Shown here one piece after another: positions 10,101-17,503 of a DNA stretch of 64,000 nt. Location: NCBI GenBank assembly GCA_016868665.1, contig VGGK01000005.1, forward strand, positions 24,748 through 88,747, given 5' to 3'. Under the pieces are notes generated by a model. That model had not been told where the DNA came from. It did no database searches and saw only the letters and a list, made by a program, of their open reading frames with translations. A program made the translations under genes and the position numbers. Numbering within the stretch: the stretch's first letter is position 1; each line of letters opens with the position of its first letter. The stretch is from Chlorobiota bacterium. GTDB lineage: Bacteria; Bacteroidota; Chlorobiia; Chlorobiales; Chlorobiaceae.

Positions 10101-10818
10101 AATCGCGCATGGAAATCCCCCTGATGCGATTGAGCTTCTCCATGTTGATGATCACACAGCGCGAACGAAGCGGCACCGCTCCCCCGGTCAGACCGGTCCC
10201 GGCTCCGCGGGGAATGATCTTGAGACCAAGGCTTGCAATTGCCGTCACAAGCGGAGCAACCTGGTGCTCCTCGGAAGGGGTGACGACAGCGACCGGCAGG
10301 TGAAGCCTCCAGTCGGTCGCATCGGTGGCATGTGCAGCCAGAGAAAATGGATCGAACAGAACGTTTTTCAGGCCGACCACTCCGCCAAGCTCGCGCTTTA
10401 GTTTGCGGCGTAATTCCGGCATATTCTCTACCGCAGAGCGGAACCGGTCGAGCTGTTCGCGCACAGCGGCGACAATGGTGATCACCCTTGTTTCGCCATT
10501 GGCCGAATCGGCTATGATATCGAGTTCTTTGGCTGCGCGCTCGAACAGGCGCTGCCGCCTCTGAAAGGAATCCACCAGTTCCTGAAAGAGATAGGGGTTT
10601 CGGCGATGAATGAGAATCTCGCCGAGAATGCTCATAAGCAGCCTTGCCGAACGTCCTGTCACGCGATGTTCGCGAAGTTCGTCGAGCATTTTTACAATAG
10701 CAGGCCCCAGAAGCGACGCAATTGCCTGCCGGTCGTCGGCTGAAGTATAATTGAACGGTATTTCCCTGGGAACGGTATGCGAAACCTTCGCCGTTTCAGG
10801 TGCTGTGGTAAACATCAT
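7162..10818 (-). CDS. DUF3683-FAD/FMN oxidoreductase-FeS-CCG fusion protein
   Basis: This 1218-residue protein joins modules that are usually separate subunits. DUF3683 occupies about residues 1-130. A FAD_binding_4 domain follows with PRGAGTGLTGGAVPL near 205-220, then a FAD-oxidase C-terminal domain of the GlcD/D-lactate dehydrogenase type. Two 4Fe-4S motifs appear, CIRCGKCKTDC at about 778 and CTICHKCLKPCP at about 836. Two GlpC/LldE-like CCG domains contain FLCCGFP near 1006 and PHCCSEAG near 1123. The layout implies oxidation of a 2-hydroxy acid such as lactate or glycolate with electrons passed via FeS clusters to a membrane acceptor; the substrate is inferred only from family. AAAAGGG precedes ATGATG by 9 nt. 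The P-type ATPase gene lies 60 bp downstream. Confidence 0.9.
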   Translation of the reverse strand: MMFTTAPETAKVSHTVPREIPFNYTSADDRQAIASLLGPAIVKMLDELREHRVTGRSARLLMSILGEILIHRRNPYLFQELVDSFQRRQRLFERAAKELDIIADSANGETRVITIVAAVREQLDRFRSAVENMPELRRKLKRELGGVVGLKNVLFDPFSLAAHATDATDWRLHLPVAVVTPSEEHQVAPLVTAIASLGLKIIPRGAGTGLTGGAVPLRSRCVIINMEKLNRIRGISMRDFSLADGTHRQSPVIEVEAGVVTEKAMHEAEEQGLVFATDPTSEWSCTIGGNIAENAGGKMAVRWGTCIDNLVEWRMAMPSGERWTVRRTDHQLRKILHEDTVAYEVTDESGRRIDRIELRGTDIRKKGLWKDITNKALGGVPGLQKEGTDGVITSAVFVLYPQYPEKKTICLEFFGQDMDEASRVIVELSKIFPLPFNDEEALLALEHFDDEYVRAIDYKVKAPRPQTPKAVLLIDIAARSSGDVMRGVERVEKLLERYPNTLMFVARDNAESVRFWADRKKLSAIARRTNAFKLNEDIVIPLEALAEFARFIDHLNTTEERYSQLRFIERAEEILATAKVNEDGGQFASKVPAGLDLCRGFRQKVLEAPDERLRSLELLHELAGELAELLQGYPKIIGSVEQANQYVRNSRIAIATHMHAGDGNVHVNIPVLSNDRTMLERADKVVDQVMEKVVSLGGVVSGEHGIGVTKLKYLDASIVEELARYRKRVDPQGLMNPGKLEDIEVLGHIFTPSFNLLELEAHILKRAKIEELSKKVDTCIRCGKCKTDCCVYYPARGMFYHPRNKNLAIGSLIEALLFDAQRERSTDFELLQWLDEVADHCTICHKCLKPCPVDIDTGEVSVLERELLAGRGFKHSTPITEMTLHYLDSRSPFFNKVFRNAVLRFGGAAQRAGSRIAAPMLPEDDPPSFYPFRLLRSAVPPVPGQILSDVLPECGQDQVLVFDPSGEIGSTVFYFPGCGSERLNSAISMAALHVLLETGTRVVLPPPFLCCGFPAHVNAKSEQYSSIVLRNTVLFSQIREMFSYLDFDACVVTCGTCLEGLDSIETGKLFGGRIMDAAAYALEKGLRLGGDGKYLYHAPCHDSLGGKAVETLRKFGGFGSVEAVPHCCSEAGTLALSRPDITDSMLHRKRDAIRDAMNGTPHQVILTNCPSCVQGLGRNMDLGIEPKHLVVALAEKHSGAGWTEILLAQANRASAVSF

Positions 10819-11017
10819 TGCAATAAACCCTTTTCAAACTTGATCACACTCCTGAATTGCCACCCCGAAAAGCGGCACTGATGAGTGGAAAGTACAAATA
10901 TTTTCAATTCCATTTTTATAAAGCCGTTACATACGCACACAGGAAAACGCCATCCCCTCGTGTTAAAGGGATAAACCATTTGCGCAGGTTTACAATTCCT
11001 CGCAGAAAAGGGAACAC

Positions 11018-11041
11018 ACCCGAACGGAAATACGTCCGGGT
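11018..11041 (-). terminator. Hairpin downstream of the alpha/beta hydrolase gene
   Basis: The arms ACCCGAACG and CGTCCGGGT pair with one internal mismatch around a 6-nt loop. On the minus strand the hairpin lies about 50 bp past the hydrolase stop and is followed after some 12 nt by a short T run. It is a plausible but weak intrinsic terminator. I see no gene in the surrounding interval 10819-11090. Confidence 0.4.
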
Positions 11042-11090
11042 GGTTAAAAACGCAGGCTTTGCAGACAGCAGAACAGGATGCAATGATCAG

Positions 11091-12338
11091 TTACGATATG
11101 TTTCCTGCATAATCGACATACTCACCGTCATCGAATGCCGCCAGATCGACAGTGCCATGCTGCGGAGCTGGCTTGTTCAGCCACTGCATGAACGAACTCT
11201 CCTTCCAGTCGCTGAACGAGCCCTTGAACGGTTCCGTGTTGTTGTATATCCGGATGAACCGCCTGAACAGTTCAGTTGTAAAGACCATTTCAGCCCCCTG
11301 TGGAGGATAAACCTCGATATCGGGACAGAGGCTGCAGCTGAAATGCATATCAGCTGTTTCGCATATCAGGCTTTTCTCTGTCAGATAACCGCAATGGCTG
11401 CCCTTATCGACTCTGGTGACAGCAGCCCAGCTCCCTGAAGAAGAGAGCTGAGTGAACTGAGTCTCATCTTTCGGATCGGATGACCATGATTTCGGGCTGG
11501 AGCTTCTGAGCGTAGCGCAGTCACAATTTCCGATAACCATAAGTGACGGCATCTGCATAGCGGCAAGGGTCTCGCGATATGGCTTCATGCCCGGTGCAAG
11601 ACACGGGACGTTCATATCGACCGGCGAGAGCTGGATCAGACCTACCGGTTTTGCCCGATGCTCCTCACGCCACTGAGACATTGGACACGAAAACAACGGA
11701 AGGAACTCGCGATCATACAGAACGGGGTCGAATGGGCGCGAGGTTCTTTTGCCGATAGCCTGCAGGTTATCGAAACCCACCGCAGCAACCTGTGCATGGG
11801 CGCCACCGACGGAGTGTCCGGCAAAAATCACATTATTGCTTTTCATGAACCTGGTTTTGCCGGCAAGTTCTTTTTCAAAGAAGGAGCGGTTCCTGTTCTG
11901 TTCGTCGATTTTATAGAATTCGTCCGTAGCGCCGTATTTGATCAGATAGGAAGCCGCAGCATAAGCATCCTGACCGACGCGAGGATTGCCGCCGAAATCC
12001 ACCCAGGGCATTGCGACGGATTGCATGTGAGAAGCCGTCACAAAAGCCATTGCCCAGTTTTTTTCTACAATCGCAGCGCTGTAGTTATAGTATGCCGATG
12101 GATTGATACCGAAAAGAGGATTGTCATCAAGGAAAGCTCCGACAATCTTTTTCGGGTAGAACAGCAGATCGTTGCCGATGAGGAAACCGTGGCTGAACAT
12201 TACAAGACCGTTGGCATCGAGGTTCTTCGGGTAAAACACCTCGATAACGACTTCGATAAACTGCGGAATCCTCCAGTCGTACTGAATCCACGTATGAATA
12301 CGGTCGAAACAGTAGTTGTTGATGCAGACAGGTTTCAT
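11091..12338 (-). CDS. Alpha/beta hydrolase (PET-hydrolase/chlorophyllase-like fold)
   Basis: This 415-residue protein has an oxyanion-type SHGFLIG near residues 49-55 and the nucleophile elbow GHSVGG at 174-179. A later Asp (IGNCDCAT) and His (KGSHCGYL) are placed to complete a Ser-Asp-His triad. Family knowledge supports an esterase or lipase; the arrangement resembles platelet-activating-factor-acetylhydrolase/chlorophyllase-type enzymes, but the substrate cannot be read from sequence. There is no signal peptide and no membrane helix, so it is probably cytoplasmic. The Nif11-type small protein gene lies 57 bp upstream on the same strand. No convincing ribosome binding site precedes the ATG. 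Confidence 0.8.
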   Translation of the reverse strand: MKPVCINNYCFDRIHTWIQYDWRIPQFIEVVIEVFYPKNLDANGLVMFSHGFLIGNDLLFYPKKIVGAFLDDNPLFGINPSAYYNYSAAIVEKNWAMAFVTASHMQSVAMPWVDFGGNPRVGQDAYAAASYLIKYGATDEFYKIDEQNRNRSFFEKELAGKTRFMKSNNVIFAGHSVGGAHAQVAAVGFDNLQAIGKRTSRPFDPVLYDREFLPLFSCPMSQWREEHRAKPVGLIQLSPVDMNVPCLAPGMKPYRETLAAMQMPSLMVIGNCDCATLRSSSPKSWSSDPKDETQFTQLSSSGSWAAVTRVDKGSHCGYLTEKSLICETADMHFSCSLCPDIEVYPPQGAEMVFTTELFRRFIRIYNNTEPFKGSFSDWKESSFMQWLNKPAPQHGTVDLAAFDDGEYVDYAGNIS

Positions 12339-12395
12339 GGCATGGGAATTGAAGCTTGAGAAAAAACGGAAATGAGATCGTCCTGAAAAACACGA

Positions 12396-12659
12396 TCAAT
12401 GCCAGAGCCCGCCTCCGCATCGGCGCCCGCGGAACACTGTTTTATCGTCTTCGACATCGCAGAACCATCCCGCAACATGGCCGAGAGCTCCGGGAGCAAG
12501 CGAGGATTTGGCCTCTTCGAGTTCCTGCTCGGTAAACGAATAACCTGCCGAAGCGATAAGTTCGCGACGCTTTTCGGAAAGCTGGCGGACAAGTGAGCTG
12601 CGAAACGCTTCCTCTTCGGCAAGTCTTGTAAGAAACTGCTTTGCGGATTCGATGGACAT
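12396..12659 (-). CDS. Nif11-domain small protein, candidate RiPP precursor
   Basis: The protein is 87 residues long when started at the ATG preceded by GGAG with 8-nt spacing; an upstream ATG adds 14 residues but lacks this signal. Residues 1-50 (MSIESAKQFLTRLAEEE through YSFTEQELEEAK) match the Nif11 domain, which serves as the leader of the Nif11-like (N11P) natural-product precursors. The acidic, helical leader is followed by LAPGALGHVAG, resembling a double-glycine-type cleavage region. A short tail then carries two cysteines and ends RRCGGGLWH. That architecture is what a leader-core precursor would show. No lanthionine synthetase or other modifying enzyme is visible nearby, so a non-RiPP role remains possible. 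Confidence 0.75.
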   Translation of the reverse strand: MSIESAKQFLTRLAEEEAFRSSLVRQLSEKRRELIASAGYSFTEQELEEAKSSLAPGALGHVAGWFCDVEDDKTVFRGRRCGGGLWH

Positions 12660-12769
12660 GGCATGTGCTCCTTCGGATATAAAAAGGTTGGTGATGAACA
12701 ATGGTAATCAAAAACCGGTCGTTAACTGCAATATCAGCAAAACAAAGGGTTAATCACAAGGTTGTCTGT

Positions 12770-13540
12770 TCAGAGCCTTGCTCCGCCAGAAATTTCAAGA
12801 ATCTGTCCGGTAATGAAGGCGGCCTCGTCCGAAGCGAGAAAGAGGGCCGCTTTGGCAACGTCCAAAGGCTGGGCAACTCGATTGAGAGGATACCGGGTTG
12901 CGCTCTCCCGAAGAAGAGCCTCCCACCGCTCCCGTCCGAGCACTTTTCGGAATACCGGAACATCGACAAGCGCCGGAGCAAGCGCATTGACGGTTATATT
13001 GCTGCTGCCAAGCGTCATGGTAAGGGATCGTGTGAATGCCGCAATTCCTCCTTTGGCCGCAGCATAGGAAAACTGTCCCTGCGCACCCCTGTAAACCAGA
13101 GAACTCATCGTGACGATCCTGCCATACCGCTGATGTTTCATGATTCTTGCCGCTTCCCGGCAGCAGAGCATGCAAGAACGGAGATTGAGCCCAAGGTTGC
13201 TGTCGATAGCACTGCCGGTGATCTCATCAGGGGGAGTGAACGGGTCGAGATCGCCTCCGGCGATTGCGACCAGAATATCGAGCCTCTCGTGCCGTTCACG
13301 TATCGATGCAAACAGTGCGGCGATCTGCTCTTCGCTTTTCACATCGACAAAAAACCATGAGGCATCTCCGCCCTGCTCCCTGATTTCTGCGCATACCGAA
13401 TCGCAACCAGCGGTATCGATATCGCCAATGATAACGCGAGCCCCTTCTTCGGCAAAACATCGGGCTGTCGCGCTTCCTATACCTCCTGCGCCCCCTGTGA
13501 TGAGAGCCGTTTTTCCTGTGAGTCTCATTGCCTGTGGCAT
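12770..13540 (-). CDS. SDR-family NAD(P)-dependent oxidoreductase
   Basis: This 256-residue classical short-chain dehydrogenase has the cofactor-binding TGGAGGIG close to the N-terminus and the AIAGG (NNAG-equivalent) strand in the middle. The catalytic Ser of TMSSL is followed by the YAAAK active-site pair, and the C-terminus reads GQILEISGG. These are the usual features of FabG-like or glucose-dehydrogenase-like enzymes; the substrate is unknown. The ATG at 13540 is preferred. A GTG at 13552 would overlap the upstream glycosyltransferase stop by 4 nt, and an ATG at 13528 is also possible. It probably forms an operon with the glycosyltransferase gene, whose stop lies 8 nt upstream. Confidence 0.9.
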   Translation of the reverse strand: MPQAMRLTGKTALITGGAGGIGSATARCFAEEGARVIIGDIDTAGCDSVCAEIREQGGDASWFFVDVKSEEQIAALFASIRERHERLDILVAIAGGDLDPFTPPDEITGSAIDSNLGLNLRSCMLCCREAARIMKHQRYGRIVTMSSLVYRGAQGQFSYAAAKGGIAAFTRSLTMTLGSSNITVNALAPALVDVPVFRKVLGRERWEALLRESATRYPLNRVAQPLDVAKAALFLASDEAAFITGQILEISGGARL

Positions 13541-13548
13541 GTAAATTA

Positions 13549-14391
13549 TCACTCGTAACTGGCGAACAGCTTGAAACCCATGAGGCTGGTCATGGATTGC
13601 ACTGCGCAGTTGATCCTGCCGATGAACATATCAAGATCGGTAACCTCATGGCTTTTGTCAGCTGCCGCCTGTTCCATGAACTCGATAAACTGATGATAGC
13701 GCATGTCACCGATTCTCGACGACCAGGACACATTGGAAATCCGGAAAGCACAGAGCGGTTCGTCGAGCATATAGAGATCACCATGCTTGAGCAGCTGTAT
13801 CCAGAAATCGAGATCGATGGTATAGGGTACGACAGCTCGGTAGCCGCTGATTCCGGAAATAAGTTCTGCGGGATAAAGCCCGCAAACCGGCTCGCCGATG
13901 ATGTTGGTGCCCATCCGGATCATTTTTCGTATCACATCGACCGGTTCTATACGTCCGCCTGAGACAAAATTAACCTTCTTGATGAGCGGCTTGCCCTCGG
14001 GATCGATTATGGTTCTCGGACAACTGACCAGGCTGACCCCTGCATGCATGGGATAATCGTAAACCGCAACCTGCTTTTCAAGGCATTCGGGAAAAAGTAT
14101 ATCGTCACCGCAAACCAGTTTGACGTACTTCCCCCGCACATTACTGATCGCTCGATTCCAGTTCTTTTCAGGACCAAGATTGACCGGATTCTTAAAAAGT
14201 TGAATCCGGGAATCGGAAAAAGATGCCGCGATATCGAACGACTCGTCGTTTGAAGCATCGTCATAAATAAGCAGTTCGAAATCAGTGAACGTCTGCGAGA
14301 GAATCGACTGTATGGTATCACCGATAAAACGCGCATTATTGTACATCGGAATAGCAACCGACACGAAAGGCCGGTTTCGTGAAAACTTCAT
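13549..14391 (-). CDS. Family 2 glycosyltransferase
   Basis: This 280-residue GT-A fold enzyme begins with the signature [13 protein letters not shown] at about residues 10-22. The nucleotide-sugar-binding YDDAS lies near 42 and the metal-binding CGDDI near 95. There are no membrane segments. GT2 enzymes transfer a sugar from a nucleotide donor to polysaccharide or glycolipid acceptors, probably here for the cell envelope; the acceptor is unknown. AAGGAGG sits 5 nt before the ATG, one of the best ribosome binding sites in the window. The SDR gene follows almost immediately. Confidence 0.9.
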   Translation of the reverse strand: MKFSRNRPFVSVAIPMYNNARFIGDTIQSILSQTFTDFELLIYDDASNDESFDIAASFSDSRIQLFKNPVNLGPEKNWNRAISNVRGKYVKLVCGDDILFPECLEKQVAVYDYPMHAGVSLVSCPRTIIDPEGKPLIKKVNFVSGGRIEPVDVIRKMIRMGTNIIGEPVCGLYPAELISGISGYRAVVPYTIDLDFWIQLLKHGDLYMLDEPLCAFRISNVSWSSRIGDMRYHQFIEFMEQAAADKSHEVTDLDMFIGRINCAVQSMTSLMGFKLFASYE

Positions 14392-14430
14392 AGTGACCTC
14401 CTTGGAAACAGATCTCCGGACTTCCGGATG

Positions 14431-15693
14431 CTATTGAACAAACACCGCATCATGACGCTCTGCCCATTCGGGCGTAGCTTTTTTGCCGGAATCGAGCACG
14501 GTTGCGGAGCAAACCTTCACGCCGTTCAGGCGGGCATGGCTGAGGTTTGCTCTCCAGAGATTCGCGCCGGAAAGATCGGCGCCTCCGAGATCGGCCTTTT
14601 CAAGACCGGCCTCGCGCAAATCGCATTCTGAAAGATCGGCATGACGCAGGTCGGCATCGAACAGATCGGCTTTTTTGAAACTGGCGCCACGCAGTCTAGC
14701 ATGGGAGAGGTCGGCATGGCTCAGGTTTTTTGCGTCAAATTTCGCCCCCTGAAAATCGACGACCAGATCTCTCTGGCGTTTGCGCATGTCGTTCCATCCG
14801 GACGAACCCGACTTGAGCTTTCTGAACAGCTTCTGATCGTAAGCCGCGTTTTCATTGCCCGACTTGCGCCAGATATTTCCTGTATTGTCACTCTTTTCCC
14901 GGTGCGGATTTGCTGTATGCGCAACCGCCGACAGCTTTATCGAAGATCCTTCACCGGAAAATGTTGTTGCTCGTGTACCATCCTCTACCGCAGCGTCAAC
15001 TGTTGGAGGTTTCGGCGTATCGTCCGAAAACAACGCCTGATGATCCGAAGCCCATTCCGACGAAGCATATTTGCCGGACGACAGCACAGTCGCAGCTGAA
15101 ACTCTGGCGCCCTGCATATCGGTGCGGCTCATATCCGCCCTCCACAGATAAGCCGCGCGAAAATCGGCGCCGGTAAGCACGGCGCCGGCAAGCACAGCTT
15201 CCCTGAAGTTGGTTTCCTGAAGATCGGCACCGCTGAAATCGACGTCCGTGCAATCGGCTTTTTTCAGAACAGCCCCCCTCAGAGAGGCACCTTTCATCGA
15301 CGCTCCTTCCAGCATGGCGCTCTCGATATCGGCTCGATCAAGCCTCGCATTATCGAGCGAAGCCCTTACCAGAACTGCTCCGTTAAGCACTGAACCTTCG
15401 AGCTTTGCGCCTCTGAGCTTTGCGCCGGTAAGATCGGTATTGGCGAACTCGGCGCCTGACAGGTCGGCATTGCTGAAATCAGCGCCTCTGAGTTTCATGC
15501 CTTTGAGCTGTGCGCCTGAAAGATCGATGAGCGTCCCCTTCGACTCGATACGGAAACCATTCCAGGCTTTGACGCCGGTTCTGAGAATCTGCAGCTGCGA
15601 AGCATCGAACGCAGATGCCGGGGTAATCGCTGAATGCATGAGAACAGCCGCAAAAAGCAGCGAACGGATTGTCACGTTTCTTTTATTTGGCAT
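14431..15693 (-). CDS. Exported pentapeptide-repeat protein
   Basis: This 420-residue protein starts at an ATG inside the 3' end of the upstream gene (11-nt overlap). Residues 1-29 form a signal peptide (NKRNVTIRSLLFAAVLM through ASAF). Two blocks of A(D/N)LxG-type pentapeptides follow, at about residues 40-190 and 320-400, for example GADFSNADLSGAEFANTDL. They are separated by a hydrophilic linker of roughly 100 residues. Each block ends in a similar W-R-A-(D/N)-(M/L)-S module followed by VSAATVLSSGK or VCSATVLDSGK, suggesting internal duplication of the whole unit. Pentapeptide repeats build a right-handed quadrilateral beta-helix. The protein should be periplasmic or surface-located; its function is unknown. 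Confidence 0.88.
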   Translation of the reverse strand: MPNKRNVTIRSLLFAAVLMHSAITPASAFDASQLQILRTGVKAWNGFRIESKGTLIDLSGAQLKGMKLRGADFSNADLSGAEFANTDLTGAKLRGAKLEGSVLNGAVLVRASLDNARLDRADIESAMLEGASMKGASLRGAVLKKADCTDVDFSGADLQETNFREAVLAGAVLTGADFRAAYLWRADMSRTDMQGARVSAATVLSSGKYASSEWASDHQALFSDDTPKPPTVDAAVEDGTRATTFSGEGSSIKLSAVAHTANPHREKSDNTGNIWRKSGNENAAYDQKLFRKLKSGSSGWNDMRKRQRDLVVDFQGAKFDAKNLSHADLSHARLRGASFKKADLFDADLRHADLSECDLREAGLEKADLGGADLSGANLWRANLSHARLNGVKVCSATVLDSGKKATPEWAERHDAVFVQ

Positions 15694-16990
15694 GACGTTC
15701 AAGATTTTCAAGGTTTTCGCGGTAGAGTTCAGGTGCAAGGTTTTTCAGGAGATAACCAACGGAAAACCCGAAAACAATGCCTGAACAACCAAGAAGTATA
15801 TCATTATCGAAAAAGAAGGCCAGCAGCACAGCCGTTGCCGAAAGGAGCATCATCGTCAGTTGGCGGAACGCATGGCTCATGGCTTCGGAAGAGAGCAGTG
15901 CGGCAAGAGCGCTCTCGCTTCTGAGTTTTTCAAGAGAACCCGATCTCACTATTGAGGGCATGACGATATAGATCATGCCGATAAAGGAAAAGGTAATCCA
16001 TCCGAGCAGTGCGGCATGGGTATGCGAATGGTAAATCCACATCTTGTCAATCCGAATGGGAGGATGGGAACCGAATGGTATGCCCTTGATATAATAAATG
16101 TTCATGATGCCGAAAGCGCTCGTTGCGAACAGGAGGGCGAGCCCGGTCAGCAGAAAAGCCAGCGCCGGATGACGGAAGCTCGTTTTGAAAAAATTGTGGA
16201 GATAAAGGGCAAATCCGCCAAGCATGGCCATGACCCCGAAAAGCAGGATATGACTGATGATCATCATGCCTGAATAGTGGCCGATGAGGATAACGATGAG
16301 AAAAAGCAGCACGCCGCCGACAAATATATAGAACCAGAGACTGAAGAGGATTTTCATCAGCTCGCGTTTCGACGACCACCGCCATGCGTAGGTGTATAGA
16401 AAACCCATGACGCTGATGCTGAGCGGAAACGATGAACCAAGAAAATAAGCTGACTGGGTCACGAAAAAAGGAATAAGGCCGCTATCGGGAAACGCCTCTT
16501 TCAGGCCAAGCGTAAACAGGCCGAGATTGGCGTTCAGAAGAAAAAGCACATCGAAAATATAATAGCGCACCGACACCTCTTTCCAGATGTTTTTTATGGA
16601 AAGCGTCGTAAAAATTTCGATAAGCGGACCGGCCACAAGAGCCATGAGAAAAAGACCCGTGGCGGCTTTCAGAAGAGGCCACTCTATCAGCACGGCAATG
16701 GTAATGGCGCCAACCGAACCAAGTACCGAAACAATATAGCGCATCTGTTTTCGAGGATTTACGACAAGCTCCGGATAGATCGCTGCCGTCAGGTAGCGGT
16801 TGAGCAGCAGGATAGCCAGATTACCGAACCCGACAAAAAAGATATAAGGATGAAGACGGTGCAGAAGATGGCTTCCGGTAAAGGCTCCCGTTGCCCCCAG
16901 AATGGCCGCAGCCGAAATGACGGTTACGGACACGGCGAAAAAACGCCGGACAACCGTATCGAGGCTCATGTCAGATTGCGTATGGCACAT
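15683..16990 (-). CDS. Orphan heme-copper oxidase subunit I-like membrane protein
   Basis: This 435-residue, very hydrophobic protein has about twelve predicted membrane helices. Conserved-looking histidines sit in LHRLHPYIFFVGF (helix 2), HYSGMMIISHILLFG (middle) and YHSHTHAALLGW (late). The H-x-H-x(4)-LLGW pattern resembles cbb3-oxidase/NO-reductase-like subunit I proteins, a fold that binds heme and sometimes a second metal. The protein is shorter than CcoN, and no cytochrome c or other oxidase subunit gene is nearby, so terminal oxidase activity is not supported. It could act in NO or heme chemistry, or be an NnrS-like protein. It lies 7 nt after the DoxX-like gene, implying one transcript. 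An internal ATG at 16969 is an alternative start. Confidence 0.65.
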   Translation of the reverse strand: MCHTQSDMSLDTVVRRFFAVSVTVISAAAILGATGAFTGSHLLHRLHPYIFFVGFGNLAILLLNRYLTAAIYPELVVNPRKQMRYIVSVLGSVGAITIAVLIEWPLLKAATGLFLMALVAGPLIEIFTTLSIKNIWKEVSVRYYIFDVLFLLNANLGLFTLGLKEAFPDSGLIPFFVTQSAYFLGSSFPLSISVMGFLYTYAWRWSSKRELMKILFSLWFYIFVGGVLLFLIVILIGHYSGMMIISHILLFGVMAMLGGFALYLHNFFKTSFRHPALAFLLTGLALLFATSAFGIMNIYYIKGIPFGSHPPIRIDKMWIYHSHTHAALLGWITFSFIGMIYIVMPSIVRSGSLEKLRSESALAALLSSEAMSHAFRQLTMMLLSATAVLLAFFFDNDILLGCSGIVFGFSVGYLLKNLAPELYRENLENLERHAK

Positions 16991-16997
16991 AAAAAAA

Positions 16998-17396
16998 TCA
17001 GCTGGTTTCCTTGAGTTTTTTCAACTCGAGAATTGCAATAAGCGAAAGACCGATCAGCGAAACGTTCAGCGTCAGCGGATTGAAAGGCTCGGTAAAAAGA
17101 TCCGGCTCGAAAATCAGCACATAAACCAGCAGCGCTGTGAGCGCCACGATATTGAACCGGTAAACCCATATCCGGCGTGTAAACAGAAGAATCAGACCGA
17201 AGATGATTTCTCCGGCGCCCATCCAGCCGACCGCCATGCAGGCCCACTCGTAGACCGGTATGACATGTCCGAGCAGGTCGATCTCTCCTGAACTCCGGCA
17301 GGCAAGCTTCGGCACGGCCCCCTGATAGATCCAGGAAAACGAAAGAGCCATCCTGCTGATCAGAAGTGCCGGAGGAGAGACGAATGATGCTTGCAT
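16998..17396 (-). CDS. DoxX-like family membrane protein
   Basis: This 132-residue protein has four hydrophobic segments. The N-terminal helix carries RMALSFSWIYQGAVPKL, and a later GWMGAGEIIFGLILLF fits the DoxX-like (DoxX_3) small membrane proteins. They are often linked to quinone or redox functions, but the role is not settled. It immediately precedes the oxidase-like gene in transcription order, suggesting the two act together. About 107 bp separate it from the end of the RND pump gene's neighbour region on the other side. Family assignment is fairly sure, function unknown. Confidence 0.75.
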   Translation of the reverse strand: MQASFVSPPALLISRMALSFSWIYQGAVPKLACRSSGEIDLLGHVIPVYEWACMAVGWMGAGEIIFGLILLFTRRIWVYRFNIVALTALLVYVLIFEPDLFTEPFNPLTLNVSLIGLSLIAILELKKLKETS

Positions 17397-17503
17397 ACTG
17401 AAACATATCAGGTGAATGGATACGGATCGCTTTCAGCAAGATAACAGTTCGGTATAAAAGGAGACGCATGATAAAGACCATAAAAGCGGCTTCCATGAAC
17501 CGT

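Noticed and set aside
9157..10401. A 414-codon open frame on the plus strand
   Set aside because: It is antisense inside the FAD/FeS oxidoreductase gene, whose motifs and codon use are clear; the frame has no family resemblance.
15683..16990. A functional terminal oxidase
   Set aside because: No cytochrome c, CuA or other oxidase subunit gene is nearby, and the length is below CcoN.
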